Positions 15,853 to 23,296 of a stretch of DNA of 43,582 nucleotides are shown here, one piece after another. This DNA is from Nanoarchaeota archaeon. Its GTDB lineage: Archaea; EX4484-52; LFW-46. The notes under the pieces are model-generated. The model was not told the DNA's origin, searched no databases, and worked only from the letters and a program-made list of their open reading frames with translations. The position numbers and the translations under genes are program-made. The first letter of the stretch is position 1. The number at the start of each line of letters is the position of its first letter. Location of the stretch: NCBI GenBank assembly GCA_018897155.1, contig JAHILE010000017.1:1-43582 (forward strand), read 5' to 3'.

Positions 15853-16793
15853 TGGTTAAAGTAAAAGATTATTTTGATTTAAATTATGGTGTTAATTTAG
15901 AATTCTCCAATATGGAAGAAGATTCTAATGGCATTCCATTTGTAGCCAGAACCGAAAAAAACAATGGTGTTGTTGGCAAAGTCAAATTAATTGAAGGAAT
16001 AAATCCAAATCCGGCAAATACGATTTCAGTTTCTTGTGGTGGTTCTGTAATGGCGAGTTTTTTACAAGAAGAACCGTACTATAGTGGGTTTCACATACTA
16101 TACCTAACACCAAAAATAAAATTAAATGAAAGAGAATTATTGTATTATTGTATGTGTCTAAAACAAAATGCCTGGAAATATTCATATGGAAGGCAAGCAA
16201 ATAAAACTTTAAAAGATTTAGAAATTCCATCCAAGGAAGAAATTCCTACTTGGGCGTATTCATTAAAAGTCAATGAATTGAAAAAAGAACCAATTATCTC
16301 TAAAAAAATTGAATTAGATGTTAAAAATTGGAAAAATTTTAAGATTATCGATTTATTTGAAATTAAGAAGGGTGAAAGATTAGTAAAAGAAGAAAGAATA
16401 GAAGGAATGATTCCATTAATCACCGCAACTTCTGAAAATAATGGTGTTGTAGATTATATCTCTTATGATGACTTTAAGGATAATAAAAAGATTTTTAGAG
16501 ATAAAGTAACTATTGATATGTTTTTTAATGTATTTTATCATAATTATGGCTATTTTAGTGATGACAATGTTCATACCCTAATTCCGAAAAATATTTCTCT
16601 CAATAAATATGTTTGCCTGTTTTTGGCAACAACTCTAAAGAAACTTCATTACAAATATGATTTCGGCAGGCAGGCAAGATTACAAAGATTAGATTTCGAT
16701 GAAATCAAATTACCCGTAGATAAAAAAGGAACTCCTGATTGGCAAGTTATGGAAGAGTATATAAAATCATTGAATTACAGCTCAAATTTATAG
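15852..16793 (+). CDS. R-M specificity subunit (HsdS/BcgIB-like)
   Basis: 313 residues built as two half-repeats. Half 1 contains IPFVARTEKNNGVVGKV and ends YGRQANKTLKDLEIPSK; half 2 contains IPLITATSENNGVVDYI and ends FGRQARLQRLDFDEIKLP. Each half is a target-recognition domain plus a spacer helix, as in HsdS and BcgIB. It should read a bipartite DNA site for the fused nuclease-methylase. Its ATG overlaps the TAA of the A subunit by one base, so the two are translationally coupled. It is as AT-rich as its partner. Confidence 0.88.
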   Translation: MVKVKDYFDLNYGVNLEFSNMEEDSNGIPFVARTEKNNGVVGKVKLIEGINPNPANTISVSCGGSVMASFLQEEPYYSGFHILYLTPKIKLNERELLYYCMCLKQNAWKYSYGRQANKTLKDLEIPSKEEIPTWAYSLKVNELKKEPIISKKIELDVKNWKNFKIIDLFEIKKGERLVKEERIEGMIPLITATSENNGVVDYISYDDFKDNKKIFRDKVTIDMFFNVFYHNYGYFSDDNVHTLIPKNISLNKYVCLFLATTLKKLHYKYDFGRQARLQRLDFDEIKLPVDKKGTPDWQVMEEYIKSLNYSSNL

Positions 16794-16801
16794 GTATCCT
16801 C

Positions 16802-17938
16802 ATGAATATTATAAAAACCGCAGAAGGTGTACAAAGCGCGAATTTTGATAAAACTCCCGAAGCCAGACGGTTATTTGGGCGACTGGATTCTTTTGTTTCG
16901 CGCCTTTCTAAAGCGGATGATGTCGCGATAATATTTCATACCGATGCAGACGGCATTACTTCAGGCGTCATTGCAACAAAAGCGGTTGAGCGCGTTTCCG
17001 GGAAAAAACCCGCGCTGTTCTTAACGCCAGCGCCTTCAGAAGTCACGCTTTCGAAAAAAATGGTTGCAGGGCTCAAAAAAAAGAGAATCAATAAAGTGAT
17101 TGCAGTCGATCTGAATGTTGATCAGGATCCGAAGTCCATAAAAGAAATCGAAAAATTTGCTGAAATTCTTATTCTTGACCACCACACAATCCAGAACGAT
17201 GTAAATTCGAAAAAGACCGTAATGATCAAACCGCAAATTTTCTCAAAAATTGCGCCTTCCAGATATTGCGCGTCAAAGCTGACTTACGACATATTTTCCC
17301 GATACACGAATCTGTCTGATTTGGCATGGCTTTCTGTTATCGGCATTTACGGCGATATGGCAGAGAACGAGTGGGTTGGTTTCATTTCAGAGGCGCTGGA
17401 AAAAAACGGGCTTCTAAACGAACACATTTCAAAAGCAGGCGCGCTCATAGTTTACGCGCGCTCCTTTGACGAAAAAAACGGCCCGATGAAAGCATTTAAT
17501 GCATTTTATTCGGCAAAGTCCATAAAAGAAGTTCTTGGAAGCGCACTTCTGAACTACGAGGAAAAGATTGAAGGCGAAATTGAGCAGTTTGTCAAAAAGA
17601 GGGAAGAACTCGTGCAGTTTTATCCGGAAAAAAAGCTCTTGATTTACGAAATTTCGCCAAAGTACAACATAAAATCCGAGCTTGTGAATCGGCTGTCGCG
17701 CGACTTTTATCCGAGCTGGACGTGCATAGTTATCCAAAAGAAAGGCAAAATCGCAAGCATCGGCGCAAGAAATCAGACCGGCACAGTTTCGATGAACGAT
17801 TTGATGATTCGCGCAACAAAAGGAATTCCTGGCGCGTCCGGAGGCGGGCATATACAGGCTGCAGGGGCGAGTGTGCCGAATAAGATAAATTGGGTTGGGC
17901 GCTTTAAAATCACTGCCGTAAAATTATTAGTTATTTAG
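16802..17938 (+). CDS. Archaeal RecJ-like DHH exonuclease
   Basis: 378 residues. DHH core: IIFHTDADGITSGVIA (motif I), KVIAVDLNVDQD, LILDHHT (motif III) and GIYGDMAENEW (motif IV). C-terminal DHHA1 motif GASGGGHIQAAGASV. This is the archaeal RecJ/GAN family associated with GINS and CMG or with RNA/DNA exonuclease activity. The start at ATG 16802 gives the conserved N-terminus; it lies only 8 bases after the specificity gene, so the R-M island sits tightly against this gene's 5' end. Its stop overlaps the end of the convergent 17935..18258 gene. Confidence 0.9.
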   Translation: MNIIKTAEGVQSANFDKTPEARRLFGRLDSFVSRLSKADDVAIIFHTDADGITSGVIATKAVERVSGKKPALFLTPAPSEVTLSKKMVAGLKKKRINKVIAVDLNVDQDPKSIKEIEKFAEILILDHHTIQNDVNSKKTVMIKPQIFSKIAPSRYCASKLTYDIFSRYTNLSDLAWLSVIGIYGDMAENEWVGFISEALEKNGLLNEHISKAGALIVYARSFDEKNGPMKAFNAFYSAKSIKEVLGSALLNYEEKIEGEIEQFVKKREELVQFYPEKKLLIYEISPKYNIKSELVNRLSRDFYPSWTCIVIQKKGKIASIGARNQTGTVSMNDLMIRATKGIPGASGGGHIQAAGASVPNKINWVGRFKITAVKLLVI

Positions 17939-18258
17939 TTTGTTGGCATACTGAAATTTTTCGGGGCTGGTGGTGTAGGAGATGCAATTGGGTGGAATTC
18001 TGTTTTATTTGAATCACTGACTTTTTTTATAGTCGTATTTTTTGAAAATAATGGCTCGGATTCGTTATTATTTGCTTCTTTAATTACGGGAATGTTATTT
18101 TCTGGAGTGGTGAACTTGTTGGCTATTACATATCCGATAAAAATCAACATTATGATTAAAATCAAGATTTTTATATACGGCGTATCTCTTTTATTAGTTT
18201 CATCGTTCATAATTTCAAGATTTTTGTTTGAATTTTGTTCTTCTGATGTTTCTTCCAT
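17935..18258 (-). CDS. Single-pass membrane protein of surface operon
   Basis: 107 residues from ATG 18258, which follows the stop of the upstream surface gene (18261) almost directly. An acidic, Asn-rich N-terminal tail of about 35 residues is followed by one hydrophobic helix (IKILILIIMLIFIGYVIANK) and a Ser/Asn/Pro-rich tail ending FSMPTN. No family recognised. The short gap to the 316-residue protein implies one transcript and probably a shared role at the cell surface. The 3' end overlaps the RecJ-like gene by 4 bases. Confidence 0.7.
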   Translation of the reverse strand: MEETSEEQNSNKNLEIMNDETNKRDTPYIKILILIIMLIFIGYVIANKFTTPENNIPVIKEANNNESEPLFSKNTTIKKVSDSNKTEFHPIASPTPPAPKNFSMPTN

Positions 18259-18260
18259 AT

Positions 18261-19211
18261 TTATCTCATCCCCGCAAATCTGCCGTAGGTATAACCATAT
18301 CCGGAACATCCCGAAGCACAAGGATAATTTGTATATGGCTGGCATCTTGTTGGTCTAAAACCTGCCCAGCTCCAATCCCAAATAATCCCATATTGATTTG
18401 GAGCGCTATTTTCAGCAATACAACGTCCTACACCTGTTCCGTAGCCGATGTTAAAATTACATTGAGTACCCCATGTATCCGTGCATTTTACTGCTTGTTG
18501 CACTACACATCCACTAAGAAGATTATTGTTCGTAATCCAATCCTTACATGATTGTCCAAGCGCTCCGCAACTGCCGCCAATTCCGGCCCATCCTCCATAA
18601 ACCCAATCATCAGTAACACCATTACAGTCCTGATCAAGCCCATCTGCGGCGCACGTATATGCAGTTGAGCCAGGATAGCATGTTGCGCAGGCATCGTTAC
18701 AGTCGTCTTTGGGCCATGGACCTCCCGGGCATGTTTGAATTGGTGAATGATTATCGCCATCCACATCAGTAGTGTTGATGAGCCACGCAGTTATGTTGTT
18801 ATCACAATAATCGGTGATTTGACCGTTGCATTTGTTGTTTGCACGGCCATCCCCATCAATATCAACCCAGCAAGAGTTCAAGAATGTTCCGTCCGGAAAA
18901 ATTATGCCGTTTCCAGCCCCGATAGATATATTTCCGGAAACCGTCAGCCTTTTGTTTGAAGGCGCCACCCCGATTCCGACGTTTCCGCTGGATGAAACAT
19001 TTATCGGGCCGTCAATGTAAGTGGAATTAAATTCTCCAGATGGCATTGTTATGCCAATGTTTCCGTCAATGTCGAATGAAAATTCTGATAATGGATGCCA
19101 TTGCAGCGGCACTGCAGATGCGTAGTTTATAGCCACTTCAATAGCTAGAACAGCAAAGAGAATAAGAATGTGCGCTGCATATTTTTTTTGAATGTTGATT
19201 ATAAATTTCAT
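18261..19211 (-). CDS. Secreted surface protein with GNVGIG and MopE-like motifs
   Basis: 316 residues. An uncleaved signal or N-terminal anchor covers residues about 10-33. Residues 37-112 are the segment shared with the 116-residue neighbour, containing SSGNVGIGVAPSNKRLTVSG, a pattern typical of phage tail-fibre and S74-chaperone-type repeats. Residues about 115-205 hold MopE-like Asp/Cys clusters (DIDGDGRANNKC and DVDGDNHSPI...DDCNDACATC...DGLDQDCNGVTDD), which in other proteins bind Ca or Cu. The C-terminal 110 residues are Cys/Trp/Gly-rich. GGGAG lies upstream of ATG 19211. Second gene of a three-gene operon. Confidence 0.82.
   Translation of the reverse strand: MKFIINIQKKYAAHILILFAVLAIEVAINYASAVPLQWHPLSEFSFDIDGNIGITMPSGEFNSTYIDGPINVSSSGNVGIGVAPSNKRLTVSGNISIGAGNGIIFPDGTFLNSCWVDIDGDGRANNKCNGQITDYCDNNITAWLINTTDVDGDNHSPIQTCPGGPWPKDDCNDACATCYPGSTAYTCAADGLDQDCNGVTDDWVYGGWAGIGGSCGALGQSCKDWITNNNLLSGCVVQQAVKCTDTWGTQCNFNIGYGTGVGRCIAENSAPNQYGIIWDWSWAGFRPTRCQPYTNYPCASGCSGYGYTYGRFAGMR
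18925..19015. repeat. 91-bp exact direct repeat, copy 1
   Basis: Identical over 91 bases to 19298-19388, in the same orientation. It encodes the GPINVSSSGNVGIGV...SGNISI segment of the 316-residue protein. Flanking codons differ, which implies recent duplication or gene conversion. Confidence 0.95.
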
Positions 19212-19230
19212 CAGATCTCCCGGTGCTTTA

Positions 19231-19581
19231 TTAGCATTTCGTTTTCATAAACGTTCCGTCCGGGAAAATTATGCCGTTTTCAGTTCCTCCTACTATGGAT
19301 ATATTTCCGGAAACCGTCAGCCTTTTGTTTGAAGGCGCCACCCCGATTCCGACGTTTCCGCTGGATGAAACATTTATCGGGCCGTCAAGATAACTTGAAT
19401 TAAATTTCCCGGATTTCGTTGTTATATTGATGGTTCCAGCATTATCTAGCGTGACTTCTGATATTGGATGCCATTTTACAAGGGCGGCAACATAATTGCC
19501 TGACATGCTCACTACAAGAACCGAAAGAAAAACTATGAGCACGATTGCTGTGTTTTCAGAAATATTGATAGTGATTTGCAT
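19231..19581 (-). CDS. Short paralogue of the GNVGIG surface protein
   Basis: 116 residues. A hydrophobic N-terminal anchor (TAIVLIVFLSVLVVSMSGNYVAAL) is followed by the same module as residues 37-112 of the 316-residue protein, including the exact SSSGNVGIGVAPSNKRLTVS segment. It stops at FMKTKC just where the neighbour continues FLNSCWVDIDGDG. It thus looks like a copy truncated before the MopE-like part, or a minimal fibre-base protein. First gene of the operon; a TATA tract near 19598-19610 lies about 24 bases before ATG 19581. Confidence 0.8.
   Translation of the reverse strand: MQITINISENTAIVLIVFLSVLVVSMSGNYVAALVKWHPISEVTLDNAGTINITTKSGKFNSSYLDGPINVSSSGNVGIGVAPSNKRLTVSGNISIVGGTENGIIFPDGTFMKTKC
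19298..19388. repeat. 91-bp exact direct repeat, copy 2
   Basis: Identical to 18925-19015; the copy lies in the 116-residue paralogue. Confidence 0.95.
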
Positions 19582-19658
19582 AATATATTATAGAATGTTT
19601 GTATATATATGTTTGACAGGTAGTTGTCTATATATATCTTTGTTGATGATATGTATTT
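19582..19658. promoter_or_regulatory. Back-to-back promoters of two surface-protein units
   Basis: A 77-base gap holds two TATA boxes: GTATATATATG near 19599-19609 for the minus-strand operon (24 bases from ATG 19581) and CTATATATATC near 19629-19638 for the plus-strand gene (26 bases from ATG 19659). Both transcripts would be leaderless. Confidence 0.65.
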
Positions 19659-20657
19659 ATGGGCTTTACAAACACATCTATGAAAAAAAGCATTTTTCTC
19701 TTATTTATATTTTTGGTCTTGGCCATTATTTTAACAACGCCTACTTATGCGGCAAATAATATTGATTGCAGCTTTTCTTATTCTACTACCAATCCTGATT
19801 GTCCGGGCCCTCAAATACTTCTTTTTAAAGGAATATCGGATGCCAATTCACATGCCGGCGTAAATACGTCCGATATATCAGAATATCCGTGGAAAGTTTG
19901 CTGTAAACTTACCGGCGGAGGCAATTTAAGAGTTATGAATTATAGTTATGCTAATCGGGGTAGTTGCACTTCTCCGACAATGGGTGGTGTAATTTCCATC
20001 AGCAGAAACGATAATGCGCATGTGGCTGATTATGGCCAAGGATTAAATTATCAAAACAACTTATGCCTCTCTTCAACAAGCGGAAACATAAGCTGCGTTT
20101 ATCAAAATGGCGGCGGCAGCACATGCACGGGTAGCGGATATAAATGCATTGCTTCAATTACTGATGATATTAATGCGCATGTTGGAAAGTGCGGCCGGCA
20201 TGATAGAAAGATCTGCTGCAAATTTAGTCAAGGATATTTGCCACCTCTTGCAGGCGATCTGGATATGGGTGTTGGAGAAACAGGCATGTTTGTTTTTAAC
20301 ATAACAAACACTCTTTCAGATTCAGACATATATACAATAGATTTGTCCGGCTCTCCATCAAAAATCGGCTATTGGTCATGGTTTAACGGACACCGTTATG
20401 ATGACGAAAAAAATAATATGTCAGTTACCTTAAAGCCCGGAGAAACAGCGGCTTTTGCAGTTCTTGTTTTTGGAGGCGAGGTGGGGAGCGGAACTATTAG
20501 CGTAAATATAAAATCCGCTTCAACAGGAGAAACCAGACAACTTACAAAAAGCGTAGTCATACGATTTGCCAATGACGGCATATTTACAGACGTTCCTGAG
20601 TTTGGCTGGCTGTGGTATATCATAATCGGTATTGTCGCAGCAATTATTTTGATCTAA
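19659..20657 (+). CDS. Surface protein with NxH...CC repeats and PEFGWL C-terminal anchor
   Basis: 332 residues. The signal peptide is about residues 8-32 (KKSIFLLFIFLVLAIIL...TYAA). Residues 55-190 contain three copies of a repeat with N-[SA]-H and a following Cys or Cys-Cys: SDANSHAG...WKVCCK, RNDNAHVA...NNLC, and DDINAHVG...RKICCK. Residues about 197-310 are an Ig-like domain (IGYWSWF, LKPGETAAFAVLVFGGEV). The protein ends VPEFGWLWYIIIGIVAAIILI, a membrane helix with no basic tail. The Ig-plus-PEFGWL unit is shared with the 776-residue protein at 30195. The 3' end overlaps the convergent radical SAM gene by 14 bases. Confidence 0.82.
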   Translation: MGFTNTSMKKSIFLLFIFLVLAIILTTPTYAANNIDCSFSYSTTNPDCPGPQILLFKGISDANSHAGVNTSDISEYPWKVCCKLTGGGNLRVMNYSYANRGSCTSPTMGGVISISRNDNAHVADYGQGLNYQNNLCLSSTSGNISCVYQNGGGSTCTGSGYKCIASITDDINAHVGKCGRHDRKICCKFSQGYLPPLAGDLDMGVGETGMFVFNITNTLSDSDIYTIDLSGSPSKIGYWSWFNGHRYDDEKNNMSVTLKPGETAAFAVLVFGGEVGSGTISVNIKSASTGETRQLTKSVVIRFANDGIFTDVPEFGWLWYIIIGIVAAIILI

Positions 20658-21708
20658 TATTAAGCGGCTCAAATTCAATGTCAAACCCTTCTGCAGTCGG
20701 GAGCTCAAGAACAATAGCTGATTTAAAGCCTTTTTTTGCGGCAATGCGCGCATTTTTTTCTGAAGTTTCGATGCGCTTCATTTCAGTTCGTTCGAACATC
20801 TCGTTTTTCGGCAGAAAATCAAGTTCTTTAATATCCGCAAATATAACTCCTTTTTTCAAGAGACTTTCTTCAGTTATTGTTTCAAACGGCTTTTTTATGC
20901 TTTCTGCCCTGCGCCGTATTCTGTTCGTGTACTGGTAGACGTCTTTTAGCATTGAGGGACAGAAATGCACGCTTAATTGTTTGCAATTATTTGCTGCGAA
21001 TGAAAGAATTTTTTGCGCAAGCTCTCTACTGCCTTTTGCCTGCCTGAGAGCTCCGTCTGCGATAATAAAGCCGCGTTTTTGCATTGCATCGTATTGATTC
21101 TCCGAGAACTCGAACTCGTTAAGATTAAGGAATTTGACGCCAACACGGTCAAGAAATAAAACCATCTTCTTTAGGACTTCAAATGTTCCGGGTATGCAGG
21201 GTATTTCAACTCCGACATCGAAATTTCGTTTTAGGGCGGGCTCAAGAACTTTCCAGTTATTTTCATTCTCTATGTCGAGATGAAATCGTATTTCGTCAAG
21301 CCCTGCGTTTTGGAGCTCTTGGAGAACTTGTTCGGTCATCCCGATTCCCGAGGTATAAAGATGTATATGGAACTCTTTGCCGAATGTCTTTTTTAGAAGC
21401 GTAATATAATGCATCGTTTTCTTGACAGTTGCGGGAAGAAGCGGCTCGCCGCCGGTAATTCCTGCGCCTTTTGCAGTGCAGAGCCTTGCTTCGTTCAGCA
21501 CGTCTTCATCGCAGTTTACCGGCTGCTCGTTTGCCCATGCAGAATCGACAGCCTTTCTTTTTTCAGACAGCGTGCAGTAGAAGCAGTCGCGCGGGCATAA
21601 TCCGGAAATAAAAAGCACGAGTTTTTCGCCTGTGATGCAAAGCTTGCAGCCTTCGGGCATTTCGCCTACAAGGATTGATTTTGCGGGAGTGATCCTAATT
21701 TTGCGCAT
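20644..21708 (-). CDS. Radical SAM protein (COG2108, NifB-related)
   Basis: 354 residues. The 4Fe-4S site is C-P-R-D-C-F-Y-C (CxxxCxxC) near residue 38, followed by GITGGEPLL, the SAM-binding GGEP motif, and LYTSGIGMTEQ. An extra Cys pair upstream (EGCKLC) could bind another cluster. The ending and the HLDIENENNW segment match an archaeal radical SAM group of unknown reaction. Cytosolic. A TATA box (ACTATATATT, minus) is about 27 bases before ATG 21708. It is not adjacent to an obvious substrate partner. Confidence 0.86.
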   Translation of the reverse strand: MRKIRITPAKSILVGEMPEGCKLCITGEKLVLFISGLCPRDCFYCTLSEKRKAVDSAWANEQPVNCDEDVLNEARLCTAKGAGITGGEPLLPATVKKTMHYITLLKKTFGKEFHIHLYTSGIGMTEQVLQELQNAGLDEIRFHLDIENENNWKVLEPALKRNFDVGVEIPCIPGTFEVLKKMVLFLDRVGVKFLNLNEFEFSENQYDAMQKRGFIIADGALRQAKGSRELAQKILSFAANNCKQLSVHFCPSMLKDVYQYTNRIRRRAESIKKPFETITEESLLKKGVIFADIKELDFLPKNEMFERTEMKRIETSEKNARIAAKKGFKSAIVLELPTAEGFDIEFEPLNIRSK

Positions 21709-21746
21709 ATCTTAAGGTATGATTGGAAATAATATATAGTTTGATT

Positions 21747-22247
21747 CTAGTGTTTTGTAGCGGTTGAGGTTCTAAGGATGTTCGTAGCCCAGTATTTCGC
21801 TTTTTTCGCGCATGATTCTTTGTCGTTTTTCAGAGGCTCGAAGAAATCTATTTCCCCGATTATCTCGTTTCCCGGAAGCGCTTTGCGCATGTCGCCAAAC
21901 GTGTCTTTTTTTCCGCCGCCATGGCAGATAAAAAGCGCGATTTTTTTGTTCTTGAGTTCAGTTTCATGGAAAAAAGTATTGAAAGGCGCAGAATATGAAA
22001 AAGCCCAGACAGGCGTGCCGATGAAAATCATGTCGTAGTCTTTCGGGTCTTTGTCAAACGGAAGGAGTGCGGGCTTCTCGCGCATAACGACCTGCCCCCC
22101 ACCCTATAAAAATCTCATAAATCCTTTTGATTTTATTTCCTTTTTTGGCTTTATTTCAAGAATATCCGCGCCGACAGCTTTCGCAATACGGTTTGCGATG
22201 AATTTGGTGTTGCCTTCAAGAGAATAGAAAACGACGAGTTTTTTCAT
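21747..22247 (-). pseudogene. Flavodoxin gene interrupted by one in-frame TAG
   Basis: Reading from ATG 22247, the N-terminal 47 residues (KKLVVFYSLEGNTKFIANRI, the FMN phosphate loop) are followed by TAG at 22104-22106. Then, in the same frame, GGGQVVMREKPALLPFDKDP and FIGTPVWAFSYSAPFNTFF follow to the natural end. Flavodoxins of this group normally have Trp where the TAG stands (K-G-F-M-x-x-x-W-G-G), so a single TGG to TAG change explains it. No frameshift is present. It may be a fresh pseudogene, an assembly error, or a readthrough case. A TATA-like ATTATAATG is about 24 bases before ATG 22247. Confidence 0.85.
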
Positions 22248-22270
22248 AAGAATCAACCATTGATAGGGCA

Positions 22271-22498
22271 TTATAATAATTTTTCGAATTCTTCGCGCTT
22301 CAAACCTGCCTGACGAATTATCTCAATCAAAGTTCCCGTATCTATTTCCTTGTGGTTTGGAACAACCAACGCTTTTCTAGGGTTCGCATCCATCTTTTCA
22401 AGAATTATGTGGCTGCCTTTCTGTCGTACGGGTTCAAAGCCCATTTTTTTCAGAATTTTAACTAAATCACGCCCTGACAGAACAGGTAATTTTGTCAT
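22271..22498 (-). CDS. hicA: HicA-family mRNA interferase toxin
   Basis: 75 residues from ATG 22498: LPVLSGRDLVKILKKMGFEP, RQKGSHIILEK, VVPNHKEIDTGTLIEIIRQAG. The double-stranded-RNA-binding-like fold and catalytic His in QKGSHIIL are the mark of HicA (YcfA) toxins, which cleave mRNA. The start overlaps the end of hicB by 32 bases. Order is hicB then hicA, so antitoxin is made first, as is common in archaea. It directly precedes the flavodoxin pseudogene. Confidence 0.92.
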   Translation of the reverse strand: MTKLPVLSGRDLVKILKKMGFEPVRQKGSHIILEKMDANPRKALVVPNHKEIDTGTLIEIIRQAGLKREEFEKLL

Positions 22499-22712
22499 CG
22501 GTAGACACCTCAAAGCGTGCAATAAGCGTATCTTCATTCTTTAGTTCTTCAGGAATACCCATTTCTTCAATATACAGTTCAACGGCTTCTTTCAGGTTTT
22601 TTAATGCCTCTTCTATCGTATATCCCTGACTGACAACATCAATTTCCGGGCAAAGCGCAACATATTGCTTTTCACCTTTTTTAATAATCGCTGTAAGTTC
22701 CATTTTAATCAC
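22467..22712 (-). CDS. hicB: HicB-family antitoxin
   Basis: 81 residues from GTG 22712 (or 78 from ATG 22703). The partial RNase-H-like HicB fold is clear: LTAIIKKGEKQYVALCPEID, SQGYTIEEALKNLKEAVELY, EEMGIPEEL. It lacks a separate DNA-binding domain at its C-terminus, so autoregulation may be through another surface. A TTTAAAAAC box is about 26 bases before the GTG, favouring a leaderless GTG start. It neutralises HicA encoded downstream. Confidence 0.9.
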   Translation of the reverse strand: MIKMELTAIIKKGEKQYVALCPEIDVVSQGYTIEEALKNLKEAVELYIEEMGIPEELKNEDTLIARFEVSTDDKITCSVRA

Positions 22713-22753
22713 GAATATTTATTGGGTGGCTGAGTTTTTAAAGGCAAATTAAG

Positions 22754-23236
22754 TTATTTCAAGATTCCAACAATCCAATCATCATTTATATTTCTCATAC
22801 TCACTATTTTAAGATGGTATTTTTTATTCACATATGCTTCCATTTTTTTCATTTCTTCAGATTTTTTCTCTTCATTCCCTTCAGGCGCCCTTAACAAAAA
22901 TAAACACATATCTACTTTTACGTCTTTTTTTCTATAGTATAGTATGCCGTCTCTTATCCATTCCAAAGTGGGCGTAAATTCATTTTTGCATTTAAGCTCG
23001 ATTAATTTAGGCGTTTCATTATCCATAAAGTTTATCGATAAATCCGGTCCCTTATTATGTGGTATCTCTACTTTGTATTTCGAAAGCGCAGCAATCACCT
23101 CAACTTTAAACCATCCCTCAAATCCTATTTTCTGTCCTTCATAAGTTTTCAAAGCGATTAATGACTCCGCCTTAATTTTTATCCGCTCTGCCACATCATC
23201 TAAAATACTTTTTTCCATAAAAATATCAGTTTCCAT
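22754..23236 (-). CDS. PD-(D/E)XK nuclease-like protein
   Basis: 160 residues. The nuclease signature is visible in order: E in GFEGWFKVEVIAAL, then NKGPDLSINF, then LIELKCKNEF (D...E-x-K). The rest includes GILYYRKKDVKVDMCLFLL and a Lys/Glu helix. Such stand-alone domains act as restriction or repair nucleases; the target is unknown and no methyltransferase or ATPase neighbours it. A TATA box (TTTATATTG, minus) about 27 bases upstream supports the ATG at 23236 over a second ATG at 23218. It sits beside hicBA in what looks like a small defence or stress cluster. Confidence 0.72.
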   Translation of the reverse strand: METDIFMEKSILDDVAERIKIKAESLIALKTYEGQKIGFEGWFKVEVIAALSKYKVEIPHNKGPDLSINFMDNETPKLIELKCKNEFTPTLEWIRDGILYYRKKDVKVDMCLFLLRAPEGNEEKKSEEMKKMEAYVNKKYHLKIVSMRNINDDWIVGILK

Positions 23237-23296
23237 ATTTTCTATATTGCAAGATTATCAATATAAACCTTCTTCCCTAAAAAAACTCGTGATTAA

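Noticed and set aside
22104-22106. UAG recoding as pyrrolysine or another amino acid
   Set aside because: No supporting genes or second in-frame TAG case seen; a TGG to TAG mutation or error at a usual Trp position is simpler.
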